This document shows positions 25,594 to 33,349 of a stretch of DNA of 64,000 bases, in pieces. Below the pieces are notes generated by a model that did no database searches, had not been told where the DNA came from, and saw only the letters and a list, made by a program, of their open reading frames with translations. Both the position numbers and the translations under genes were made by a program. Source of the stretch: an uncultured Porphyromonadaceae bacterium (GTDB taxonomy: Bacteria > Bacteroidota > Bacteroidia > Bacteroidales > Muribaculaceae); NCBI GenBank assembly GCA_900548875.1, contig URMA01000003.1, positions 20,380-84,379 of the forward strand. The letters are read 5' to 3'. Positions within the stretch are counted from its first letter, which is position 1; each line of letters begins with the position of its first letter.

Positions 25594-26946
25594 ATGGATA
25601 ATAAGGACAAGGAGAAGGATGCAGGCTTGCGGTCCAAGATATCCGAGCCGCGTGGCAAGTTGAATTGCTACGACTGGCTGAGCGATATTCCGGGCGACAA
25701 GAACGATTTTGAAATGGTGGAAGTGCAGTTCAAGAATACCCGTAAGGGCTATTACAAGAACAGCATGAACATACCGTTGAAAATCGGCGATATCGTGGCG
25801 GTGGAAGCAAATCCGGGACACGACATCGGACGCGTGTCGCTGACGGGCAAGCTGGTGGCTGTCCAGATGAAAAAGGCGAACTTGCGCCCCGACATTGAAA
25901 TCCGTCGGGTGTTCCGCAAGGCAAAGCCGGCCGACATGGAGAAATTCGAGGCGGCCAAGGCGAAGGAATATGACACGATGCTGCGTTCGCGCCAGATTGC
26001 GAAGCAGCTGAAACTTGATATGAAAATCGGTGATGTGGAATATCAGGGCGACGGCAATAAGGCGATTTTCTATTATATCGCCGACGAGCGCGTCGATTTC
26101 CGTCAGCTTATCAAAGTGCTGGCCGAAACATTCCGCGTCAGAATTGAAATGAAACAGATTGGTGCTCGCCAGGAGGCCGGACGTATTGGCGGACTTGGTC
26201 CGTGCGGACGACCGCTTTGCTGCACGAGCTGGATGACCAATTTCGTGTCGGTGGCAACCAGTGCCGCACGCTATCAGGACATTTCCCTGAATCCGCAGAA
26301 ACTTGCCGGACAGTGTGCGAAGCTGAAATGCTGTCTGAATTACGAGGTAGATGCCTATGTGGAAAGTGTGAAGCGGCTGCCTTCGCGCGAGGTGGCGCTG
26401 GAAACAAAAACGAATACCTATTTCCATTTCAAGACCGATATTTTCAAACGGCTCATCACTTATTCGACCGACAAGTCGGTTCCGGCCAATCTGGTGACGA
26501 TTTCGGCCGAACGTGCCTTTGAAGTCATTGCGCTGAACAAGCGGGGCGTGAAACCCGACAATTTGAGCGAGTCGACTGATGAGGAAAGAAAGAGCATGAA
26601 GGAGTTCTGCGACATTGTCGGCCAGGACAGCGTGACGCGCTTCGACAAGGTGAAGAAGAAAAAGCGCAACCGCAATGGCGGTGGTGGCAATGCCAACGGA
26701 AATGGCGGACGTCAGCGGGCAAACGGCGGTAACGGCACTCAGAATGCCGGCGGACAGCCGAGTGAAACCCCGGCTCCGCAATCCGACAAGCCGAACGGCA
26801 AAGGAAACAATAACCGGCGTCAGGAGAACGGCGAACAGCGAAACAATCCGCGTCCTCCGCGTCCGAAAGGTAATGGAGAAAATCGGAATGGACAACAACG
26901 CAAAAACAACGACCGTCAGCCGCGTCCTCCGAAAGGGGAAAAATAG
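25594..26946 (+). CDS. ricT: RicT/YaaT PSP1-domain iron-sulfur regulatory protein
   Basis: 450 residues from the ATG at 25594 (a TTG six bases earlier is a less likely start). The PSP1 core (about 40-290) contains the diagnostic cysteines GGLGPCGRPLCCTSW and GQCAKLKCCLN, which bind iron-sulfur clusters in the Ric complex. The last ~90 residues (NANGNGGRQRANGGNGTQ and so on) are a low-complexity Gly/Asn/Arg-rich tail, probably disordered and possibly RNA-binding. Downstream gldH starts inside this tail in another frame. In Bacillus RicA-RicF-RicT modulates RNase Y; here only RicT is present locally. Confidence 0.93.
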   Translation: MDNKDKEKDAGLRSKISEPRGKLNCYDWLSDIPGDKNDFEMVEVQFKNTRKGYYKNSMNIPLKIGDIVAVEANPGHDIGRVSLTGKLVAVQMKKANLRPDIEIRRVFRKAKPADMEKFEAAKAKEYDTMLRSRQIAKQLKLDMKIGDVEYQGDGNKAIFYYIADERVDFRQLIKVLAETFRVRIEMKQIGARQEAGRIGGLGPCGRPLCCTSWMTNFVSVATSAARYQDISLNPQKLAGQCAKLKCCLNYEVDAYVESVKRLPSREVALETKTNTYFHFKTDIFKRLITYSTDKSVPANLVTISAERAFEVIALNKRGVKPDNLSESTDEERKSMKEFCDIVGQDSVTRFDKVKKKKRNRNGGGGNANGNGGRQRANGGNGTQNAGGQPSETPAPQSDKPNGKGNNNRRQENGEQRNNPRPPRPKGNGENRNGQQRKNNDRQPRPPKGEK

Positions 26947-27415
26947 CCTTTTCCGGCTGATGCTGGCCGCAGGACTGCTGGTCGTGGCCGCTGCGTGCTC
27001 CGACGGTTCGGTGTACAGCAGTCGTTTTGAAGCGATAGCTCCTTGTGGTTGGGTGAAGGACAGGCCGCTGGTGTTTGACTTGCCCGATTCCTTGCCGGCG
27101 TCGTCGTTCGACATCGAACTGGACGTGCGCCATAACAACAATTATGCCTATCGCAACCTTTGGGTGACGGTCGACTACGTAGCCCACCGGCAGGTTGTCG
27201 CTTCGGATACCGTCAACCTTGAACTTGCCGACAAATATGGCAACTGGTACGGTTCCGGGCTGGGACAACTTTTCCAATATGGTATGACGATCCGCAGGAA
27301 TGTTCCTGTCGGACAGTATGAAAAGGTGATTTTGTGGCACACGATGCGGTGTGACACGGTTGAACATATTTCCGATGTGGGTGTTATTCTAACATCGGGA
27401 GCCAAGAATAAATAA
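26888..27415 (+). CDS. gldH: Gliding motility / T9SS lipoprotein GldH
   Basis: About 175 residues from ATG 26888 (MDNNAKTTT). The lipobox is VVAAAC near residue 40, followed by SDGSVYSSRFEAI, the GldH-like core (RHNNNYAYRNLWV) and GLGQLFQYGMTI. The frame stays open far upstream through ricT to 26675, so ATGs at 26873 or 26960 are alternatives. 26888 gives a charged n-region and a clear hydrophobic core. GldH is needed for gliding in Flavobacterium and is conserved in non-gliding Bacteroidales. It overlaps ricT by 59 bases. Confidence 0.85.
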   Translation: MDNNAKTTTVSRVLRKGKNSLFRLMLAAGLLVVAAACSDGSVYSSRFEAIAPCGWVKDRPLVFDLPDSLPASSFDIELDVRHNNNYAYRNLWVTVDYVAHRQVVASDTVNLELADKYGNWYGSGLGQLFQYGMTIRRNVPVGQYEKVILWHTMRCDTVEHISDVGVILTSGAKNK

Positions 27416-27428
27416 TGTTTTTAGAAAA

Positions 27429-28088
27429 ATGACTGACTGGTCGAAAACAGATGCTTTGATTTTCGATATGGACGGTACTCTTTGGGATGCCGTTGATTCA
27501 TATTGCAAAGTATGGAACGAATGTTTCCGGGTGTTTGGCGTAGAGCGTGTCGTGATGCGCGACGAGCTGGTGGCGTGCATGGGATTGCCGCTCGAAGAAA
27601 TTTATCGTCGCGTTGCAGGCGACGCCCCGGTCATACCGACGGAAGTGTTTATTCCCCGACTGGAGCAGCTGGAAAAAGAAATGATGCCGCGTCTTGGCGG
27701 CAGGCCTTATCCTCACATGCGTGAAGGCATGGAGCGACTGTCGGAATATTATTCGATTTTTTTGCTCAGCAATTGCGGGGTGAGCGGACTGACTGACATG
27801 ATGAGGCATACGGGCATTACGCCTTATGTGACGGAAGCGGTCACTTTTGGCGCAACCCAGCGGCCGAAAAGTGAGAACATGCGGATGCTGTGTGAAAAAT
27901 ATGGCTTGAAGCAGGCCGTATATGTGGGCGACACCGAAGGTGATTGCCGGCAGACGCGTCTTGCCGGGTTGCCGTTTGTCTTTGCCGCTTACGGTTTCGG
28001 CACGTGTTCTCAACCTGATCTTGCGTTTGATTCCTTTATCGATATGTCTGATTTTTTTATTAAATTGAAGAAAGACAATGAACAATAA
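27429..28088 (+). CDS. HAD-family phosphatase (phosphoglycolate phosphatase-like)
   Basis: A 219-residue HAD hydrolase. Motif I is FDMDGTLWD (nucleophile Asp13, general acid Asp15). A helical cap follows (about 20-85), then motif II LLSNCG, motif III Lys in RPKSENM near 155, and motif IV VGDTEGDCRQ. The cap type matches the Gph/PGMB-like subfamily; the substrate cannot be told. The stop lies 11 bases inside the next gene, so they are coupled. Confidence 0.88.
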   Translation: MTDWSKTDALIFDMDGTLWDAVDSYCKVWNECFRVFGVERVVMRDELVACMGLPLEEIYRRVAGDAPVIPTEVFIPRLEQLEKEMMPRLGGRPYPHMREGMERLSEYYSIFLLSNCGVSGLTDMMRHTGITPYVTEAVTFGATQRPKSENMRMLCEKYGLKQAVYVGDTEGDCRQTRLAGLPFVFAAYGFGTCSQPDLAFDSFIDMSDFFIKLKKDNEQ

Positions 28089-29253
28089 GTTTTTGTCGGC
28101 AGAAGAAGCCGGACTGCGTGTTTCACGCTTGCAGAAATTGATGGCAGAAAATGGCTTTGACGCCATGGTGGTAAGTACGAATGCCAATGTCTATTATTTG
28201 ACAGGCTGTGTGTTCAGCGGTTATGTCTATATATCGGCAGAGGGCAGTGAGGTGTATTTTGTGCGCCGTCCTGTCGGCTTGGAGGACAGCCGTGTGGTAT
28301 ATGTCAAAAAACCGGAACAAATCGTCGAAAAACTGCAAAAGATGGAGCGTCCGGTTCCGGCAAAGGTGGCTTTCGAACTCGACCGTCTGCCGTACAATGA
28401 AGTGCTTCGGCTCGTGAAGGCGTTCGATTGCGGCGATGCGCTCAACTGTTCGCCTCTGTTGAATGAAGCCCGTGCCGTCAAGACCGACTATGAAGTGGAG
28501 AAAATCCGTGAATCGGGCGTGCGTCATGCGCATGTCTACAACAGCATAAGCGGTGTGTTCCGTTCGGGCATGACCGACTACGAACTGCAGATTGAAATGG
28601 AACGCCTGCTCCGTCTGGACGGCTGTCTGGGACTGTTCCGCATCGGAGGTGAGTCGATGGAGCTGTTTATGGGTAATGTGATAACCGGCGAGAATGCCGA
28701 TATTCCGTGTCCGTACGACTTCGCGATGGGCGGTGAAGGCATGGATCCTTCGCTTCCTGTGGGCTGTAACGGTTCCGTGATTCGTCCGGGCAGTACGCTG
28801 ATGGTTGATATGAACGGTAACTTCACCGGATATATGACCGACATGACACGTTCTTTCTATGTCGGAACGCTCAACAAACTGGCTGACAAGGCTCACAGCC
28901 TGTCCATTGCTATCCACAACCGACTGAAGACAACGATGAAGCCGGGAACTGCCGCCAAGGATGCCTACAATGAAGCCATGGCGATGGTGGAGGAAGCCGG
29001 TTTGGCAGAATATTTCATGGGCCACCGCCAGCAGGCCGGATTTATCGGCCACGGAGTGGGCATTGAAGTGAACGAATGGCCGGTAATTGCTCCGCGCAGC
29101 CGTCACATCATAGAGAAAGGCAATGTCATTGCCATTGAACCGAAATTTGTCATTCCGGAAGTGGGCGCTGTCGGTATTGAAAATACGTATGTCGTAACGG
29201 AAGAAGGGTTGGAATGCATGACCAACTTCCCTGAAGAAATAACTCAATTGTAG
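28078..29253 (+). CDS. M24 family aminopeptidase (Xaa-Pro peptidase type)
   Basis: A 391-residue two-domain metallopeptidase. The N-terminal creatinase-like domain (about 1-130) is followed by the pita-bread domain with the five metal ligands: Asp residues in MVDMNGNFTGYMTDMTRSF, His in GHGVGIEVNEWP, Glu in AIEPKF and Glu in GIENTYVV. It is likely a proline-specific dipeptidase or aminopeptidase (PepP/PepQ type). Overlaps the HAD gene by 11 bases and is followed after 3 bases by the CCA enzyme. Confidence 0.9.
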   Translation: MNNKFLSAEEAGLRVSRLQKLMAENGFDAMVVSTNANVYYLTGCVFSGYVYISAEGSEVYFVRRPVGLEDSRVVYVKKPEQIVEKLQKMERPVPAKVAFELDRLPYNEVLRLVKAFDCGDALNCSPLLNEARAVKTDYEVEKIRESGVRHAHVYNSISGVFRSGMTDYELQIEMERLLRLDGCLGLFRIGGESMELFMGNVITGENADIPCPYDFAMGGEGMDPSLPVGCNGSVIRPGSTLMVDMNGNFTGYMTDMTRSFYVGTLNKLADKAHSLSIAIHNRLKTTMKPGTAAKDAYNEAMAMVEEAGLAEYFMGHRQQAGFIGHGVGIEVNEWPVIAPRSRHIIEKGNVIAIEPKFVIPEVGAVGIENTYVVTEEGLECMTNFPEEITQL

Positions 29254-29256
29254 CGG

Positions 29257-30681
29257 ATGAACTTAAAGGAACATCTGAGTAATCCTGTTTTCCGGCTGGT
29301 TGGAAGTGTGGCCGACGAGGTGGGGCAGCCTTGTCTGGTAGTCGGCGGATATGTGCGCGACATTTTTTTGGAGCGGCATTCCACCGACATCGACTTCGTG
29401 ACCGTTGGGAGTGGTATCCGCATTGCAGAAAATCTTGCCGCGAAACTCGGGCCGAAAACGTCGTTGGCGGTGTACCGCAACTTCGGCACGGCGCAGGTGA
29501 AATATAAGGGGCTGGAACTGGAATTTGTCGGGGCGCGGAAGGAATCGTACAGCCACGACAGCCGCAAGCCGATTGTGGAGAACGGTACGCTTGAGGACGA
29601 CCAGAAGCGCCGCGACTTCACCATCAATGCCATGGCCGTGAGCGTCAATGATGCGAATTTCGGAGAACTTGTCGACCCCTTCGGCGGACTCGACGACTTG
29701 CATCGACGCATTATCCGTACGCCGCTCGATCCTGACATTACGTTTTCCGACGATCCTTTGCGCATGATGCGTGCCATCCGCTTCGCCACCCAGCTCGATT
29801 TTGACATCTATCCCGAAACCTTTTCCGCCATTGCCCGCAACTGCGAGCGTATCTCCATCATTTCGCGGGAACGGATTTTTGACGAACTTGGAAAAATAAT
29901 CCGTTCCAGAAAGCCGTCGCGCGGCTTCATTCTGTTGGAGCAGAGCGGCCTGCTGCGGCTGATTTTCCCAGAAATGCAGGCGTTGAAAGGTACGGAGGTG
30001 ATCGACGGCAGGGGACACAAGGACAATTTCTACCATACGCTGCAGGTGCTCGACAATGTGGCTGAAAAGACTGACAATGAGTGGCTGCGCTGGGCAGCGG
30101 TGTTCCACGACATCGCCAAGCCTGTGACAAAACGCTACGACCCGACACTCGGCTGGACTTTCCACAACCATAACTTTATCGGAAGGAAAATGATTCCGGG
30201 TATTTTCAAGCGGTTGAAGTTTCCGATGAACGACAAGATGCGCTACGTGCAGAAGATGGTGGAACTCCATATGCGTCCGATTGCCCTTGTGGAGGACGAG
30301 GTGACGGATTCCGCCGTGCGCCGTCTGCTGTTTGATGCGGGCGACGACATCGAGGACCTCATGTTGCTCTGTGAGGCCGACATTACGTCGAAAAACCAGG
30401 AAAAAGTCCGCCGTTTTCTCGACAATTTCGTGCTCGTGCGCAACAAGCTCATTGAAATAGAGGAAAAAGACCGCATCCGCAACTTCCAGCCGCCTGTCAG
30501 CGGTCAGGAAATCATGGAAACCTTCGGCATAGAGCCTTCGCGTGTCGTGGGCGAAATCAAGGAAGTGCTGAAGAACGCCATACTCGACGGGCAGATACCC
30601 AATCAGCGTGAAGCCGCCTGGGATTTGATGCTTCGTGTGGCAGCCGAAAAGGGGCTTCAGCCGGTAAAGCCTGCCAACTGA
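29257..30681 (+). CDS. cca: CCA tRNA nucleotidyltransferase with HD domain
   Basis: A 474-residue class II nucleotidyltransferase. Head domain: VGGYVRDIFLE, catalytic carboxylates in STDIDFV, and RRDFTINAMAVS. Neck and body follow, then a C-terminal HD domain (HKDNFYHTLQVLDNV and WAAVFHDIAKP). It adds or repairs the 3' CCA end of tRNAs. The HD domain favours a CCA enzyme over poly(A) polymerase, but the families are close. Confidence 0.92.
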   Translation: MNLKEHLSNPVFRLVGSVADEVGQPCLVVGGYVRDIFLERHSTDIDFVTVGSGIRIAENLAAKLGPKTSLAVYRNFGTAQVKYKGLELEFVGARKESYSHDSRKPIVENGTLEDDQKRRDFTINAMAVSVNDANFGELVDPFGGLDDLHRRIIRTPLDPDITFSDDPLRMMRAIRFATQLDFDIYPETFSAIARNCERISIISRERIFDELGKIIRSRKPSRGFILLEQSGLLRLIFPEMQALKGTEVIDGRGHKDNFYHTLQVLDNVAEKTDNEWLRWAAVFHDIAKPVTKRYDPTLGWTFHNHNFIGRKMIPGIFKRLKFPMNDKMRYVQKMVELHMRPIALVEDEVTDSAVRRLLFDAGDDIEDLMLLCEADITSKNQEKVRRFLDNFVLVRNKLIEIEEKDRIRNFQPPVSGQEIMETFGIEPSRVVGEIKEVLKNAILDGQIPNQREAAWDLMLRVAAEKGLQPVKPAN

Positions 30682-30682
30682 C

Positions 30683-30727
30683 GGAAAAGTCGTCCTGCCG
30701 GTCCCGTTTTGACGGACGTGTTTTTCC
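30683..30727 (+). terminator. Probable terminator after cca
   Basis: GGAAAA-gt-CGTCC (30683-30695) can pair with GGACG-tg-TTTTTCC (30713-30727). A second hairpin with arms TTTACTCGC/GCGAGTAgTAAA follows near 30732-30760. Confidence 0.55.
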
Positions 30728-30925
30728 GACTCTTTACTCGCTGGCGGCGCGAGTAGTAAATGCTTATTTTTTAAATTTTTATAGAAAAATATAGGCAAAG
30801 TCTACGCAGTTTGAAAAAAAAGTGCGATATTTGCATTCGCAAATTGAATAAGGGTTTGTGACAAGCCTCGGATTCAAGTGTTTTATACGGAATATTATTT
30901 AAAATAACAATAAAAACATAGTACA

Positions 30926-31198
30926 ATGACTAAAGCAGACATCGTAAATGAAATTTCTAAAACAACAGGTTTGGACAAAGCTTCTGTTTTGGAAACTCTC
31001 GAAAAGTTTATGGAAGTTGTGAAGGATTCTCTTGCAAACGGCGAGAATGTTTACCTTCGTGGTTTCGGTAGCTTTATCGTTAAAACTCGTTCTGAAAAGA
31101 CCGCAAGAAATATTTCCAAGAACACTACTATCATTATTCCGGAACACAAGATCCCGGCATTCAAACCGGCTAAAGTGTTTATGGAAGACGTAAAGTAG
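30926..31198 (+). CDS. HU-family DNA-binding protein
   Basis: A 90-residue nucleoid protein of standard HU/IHF length. It begins MTKADIVNEISKTTG, has the dimerisation core (DSLANGENVYLRGFGSF) and the DNA-binding arm (ARNISKNTTIIIPEHKIPAFKPAK), where the Pro-containing tip intercalates DNA. A (G)ATATTTG box at 30826-30833 probably marks the promoter, giving a leader of about 85 bases. Confidence 0.95.
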   Translation: MTKADIVNEISKTTGLDKASVLETLEKFMEVVKDSLANGENVYLRGFGSFIVKTRSEKTARNISKNTTIIIPEHKIPAFKPAKVFMEDVK

Positions 31199-31247
31199 GC
31201 TGAGAGACAAACAACACTTTTTAGTAACAATATAAAATTTTACAACA

Positions 31248-31337
31248 ATGCCAAGCGGAAAGAAAAGAAAAGGCCACAAGATGGCTACTCACAAACGCAA
31301 AAAAAGATTGAGAAAAAATCGTCATAAGAAGAAATAA
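31248..31337 (+). CDS. 29-residue COX24/AURKAIP1-like basic protein (ribosome-associated)
   Basis: A complete short gene, ATG 31248 to TAA 31337. The product is MPSGKKRKGHKMATHKR followed by KKRLRKNRHKKK. It matches the COX24_C / AURKAIP1 (mitochondrial mS38-like) pattern K-x-HKRKKRLRKNRHK, a tiny basic protein conserved through Bacteroidota. More than half its residues are Lys, Arg or His, as in small ribosomal proteins. It lies 49 bases after the HU-like gene and before a terminator, so they probably share a transcript. Function as a ribosomal subunit is inferred from the family. Confidence 0.85.
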   Translation: MPSGKKRKGHKMATHKRKKRLRKNRHKKK

Positions 31338-31371
31338 TTGATCTTCTTATAAGATTTCCAGTTAAGTGATA

Positions 31372-31425
31372 CACAAGAACAGACAGAGGTTGATACTTAA
31401 CCTGATGTTTGTTCTTGTGCCTTAT
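31372..31425 (+). terminator. Long terminator hairpin after the COX24-like gene
   Basis: CACAAGAACA (31372-31381) pairs with TGTTCTTGTG (31410-31419), with AGGTT/AACCT pairing inside, followed by CCTTATTT. Confidence 0.85.
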
Positions 31426-31500
31426 TTGAGCATATCAGTTGGCGGCATTTGCCGGCCAAGTATGATTCTTGAGGTTTCTTAAAACTGATACCCGATAATT

Positions 31501-31530
31501 ATGACCCCTGAATTAAAGAAAACAGCATGA
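31501..31530 (+). other. Possible 9-codon upstream ORF coupled to RNase G
   Basis: ATG at 31501 begins MTPELKKTA and stops with a TGA (31528-31530) that overlaps the RNase G start as ATGA. This could couple or tune translation of the nuclease, but so short a frame may be chance. Confidence 0.3.
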
Positions 31531-33155
31531 GAAGTGAACTGGTAGTTGATGTCCAGCCGAATGAAATTTCCATTGCTTTGTTGGAGGACGGACGTTTGAT
31601 GTCGCTTCAGAAGGAGGCACGGAATATAAAATATGCGGTTGGCGATGTTTACCTCGGTCGGGTCAAGAAACTGATGCCCGGGCTCAATGCGGCCTTTGTC
31701 GACATCGGTTCCGATAAGGATGCTTTCCTTCATTACCTCGACCTCGGTTCGCAGTTTTCGAGCTTCAACGCTTTTGTGCAGGGTGCGATTGCGGAAAATC
31801 AGAAAGTGCCGCAAATTTCCAAATTCAAATGTTTGCCCGACATTGACAAGCACGGAACTATTTCCGATACGCTGACCGTCGGCCAGCATATTGTGGTACA
31901 AGTCTCGAAAGAGCCTATCTCGACAAAAGGTCCCCGGCTGACGACCGAAATAACTTTTACAGGACGTTTTATCGTTCTGATTCCTTTTTCCAACAAAATC
32001 TCCATCTCGCAGAAAATCAAGTCGACTGAGGAGAAAATGAGATTGCGTCAGCTCATTGAAAGCATCAAGCCGAAAAATTTCGGTGTGATTGTGCGCACAT
32101 CTGCCGAAAACAAACGGGTGGCAGAGCTCAACAATGAGATGAACACACTGGTGAAATGCTGGGAAGAAACTATCGAGAAATTGCAAAAAAGCACTCCTCC
32201 GGCTTTGCTTCATGAGGAAGACAGCCGTGCAGTGAGCATTATTCGCGACATATTCAGTCCGTCGTTTGAAAATGTGTTTGTCAATGATGCGGAAACCTAT
32301 ACGCAGATTTTCAACTATGTCAGTCTGATTGCTCCCGAACGTAAGGACACAGTCAAACTCTATGCGAAGGACGAACCGATATTTGATGTCTACAACATCA
32401 CGAAGCAGATCAAGTCGTCGTTCGGCAAAACGGTATCCTTCAAATCGGGCGCGTATATCATCATTGAACACACGGAAGCGCTTCATGTCATTGACGTCAA
32501 TTCCGGCAACCGCAACAAGAATGCCGACAATCAGGAAGAGAATGCTCTGGACGTGAACATCCGCGCCGCCGACGAAATTGCACGACAGCTGCGGCTGCGG
32601 GACATGGGAGGTATCATTGTCATCGACTTCATCGACATGAACTCTTCGGAACACCGACAGAAACTGTTCGACCACATGCGTGAAGTGATGGCCAACGACC
32701 GGGCAAGGCACAATATTCTGCCGCTCAGCAAATTCGGACTGATGCAGATTACGCGTCAGCGAGTGAGGGCAGTGCTCGACATTGAAACGATGGAAACTTG
32801 TCCTTCGTGTTTCGGCACTGGGAAGGTGCAGCCTTCGCTGCTGTTCACCGACCGTTTGAGGGAAAAAATCGACTATGTGGTAAACGACCTCAAAATACCG
32901 GAATTTACCATGTATGTGCATCCCTATGTCGACGCCTATATCAAGAAAGGACTGCTCACTTCCATTTACAAGAAATGGAGAGGCGAATTTGGAAGAAAAT
33001 TTAAAATCGTACCTAATCAGGCGCTTGCTTATCTGGAATACCGGATTTACGACAAGAACCGGAAGGAAATCGACGTAAAGGAAAGCAAAGACTTGAACGT
33101 CAGCTCCGACGAAAAGAAAGCAAGCAAGTCAAACAGAAGCAGTAAGGAAGACTGA
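31527..33155 (+). CDS. rng: Ribonuclease E/G family endoribonuclease
   Basis: A 542-residue RNase G-type enzyme. The S1 domain (about 35-130) includes YLGRVKKLMPGLNAAFVDIG. The catalytic DNase I-like region carries the two metal-binding aspartates in HVIDVNSGNRN and IIVIDFIDMN. The zinc-link CPSCFGTGK is near residue 425. There is no long C-terminal degradosome scaffold, so it is closer to RNase G than to E. coli RNase E; the tail is Lys/Ser-rich. The ATG at 31527 begins MRSELVVDVQ, the conserved family N-terminus. A clear terminator follows at 33179. Confidence 0.95.
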   Translation: MRSELVVDVQPNEISIALLEDGRLMSLQKEARNIKYAVGDVYLGRVKKLMPGLNAAFVDIGSDKDAFLHYLDLGSQFSSFNAFVQGAIAENQKVPQISKFKCLPDIDKHGTISDTLTVGQHIVVQVSKEPISTKGPRLTTEITFTGRFIVLIPFSNKISISQKIKSTEEKMRLRQLIESIKPKNFGVIVRTSAENKRVAELNNEMNTLVKCWEETIEKLQKSTPPALLHEEDSRAVSIIRDIFSPSFENVFVNDAETYTQIFNYVSLIAPERKDTVKLYAKDEPIFDVYNITKQIKSSFGKTVSFKSGAYIIIEHTEALHVIDVNSGNRNKNADNQEENALDVNIRAADEIARQLRLRDMGGIIVIDFIDMNSSEHRQKLFDHMREVMANDRARHNILPLSKFGLMQITRQRVRAVLDIETMETCPSCFGTGKVQPSLLFTDRLREKIDYVVNDLKIPEFTMYVHPYVDAYIKKGLLTSIYKKWRGEFGRKFKIVPNQALAYLEYRIYDKNRKEIDVKESKDLNVSSDEKKASKSNRSSKED

Positions 33156-33178
33156 CTGCAAGAGTAGAACCTAAACGC

Positions 33179-33215
33179 GACTCCCCCGAGGCCCAGCCCC
33201 GAGGGAGTTGTTTGT
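33179..33215 (+). terminator. Terminator hairpin after rng
   Basis: GACTCCCCCGAGGC and GCCCCGAGGGAGTT arms (33179-33209) are followed by GTTTGTTT. Confidence 0.88.
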
Positions 33216-33239
33216 TTCTCGACAAAGTCGGAAATCAAT

Positions 33240-33349
33240 CTATCTGACAACACGCAAAATCCACCATAAAGTCATCAAATATCCGATTGGGGTTAAAACT
33301 AAATTTTCATAGCTCTGACTCTTTTTTGCAACTCTGCCATTTTTGGTAG
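33240..33349 (-). pseudogene. Possible gene remnant cut by the insertion sequence
   Basis: Directly beside the left end of the IS, a minus-strand frame of 35 codons runs from the IS boundary to a TAG at 33240-33242. It reads TKNGRVAKKSQSYENLVL, then TPIGYLMTLWWILRVVR. It looks protein-like but I do not recognise it. It is not an obvious continuation of the DUF5723 protein on the other side of the IS. Confidence 0.25.

Noticed and set aside
25537..27141. Long minus-strand frame of 534 codons opposite rny/ricT/gldH
   Set aside because: It lies opposite clearly identified genes and its composition mirrors them; no family motifs. The same reasoning rejects the long antisense frames at 29263-30798, 31479-32921, 28123-29247 and 20986-22191.
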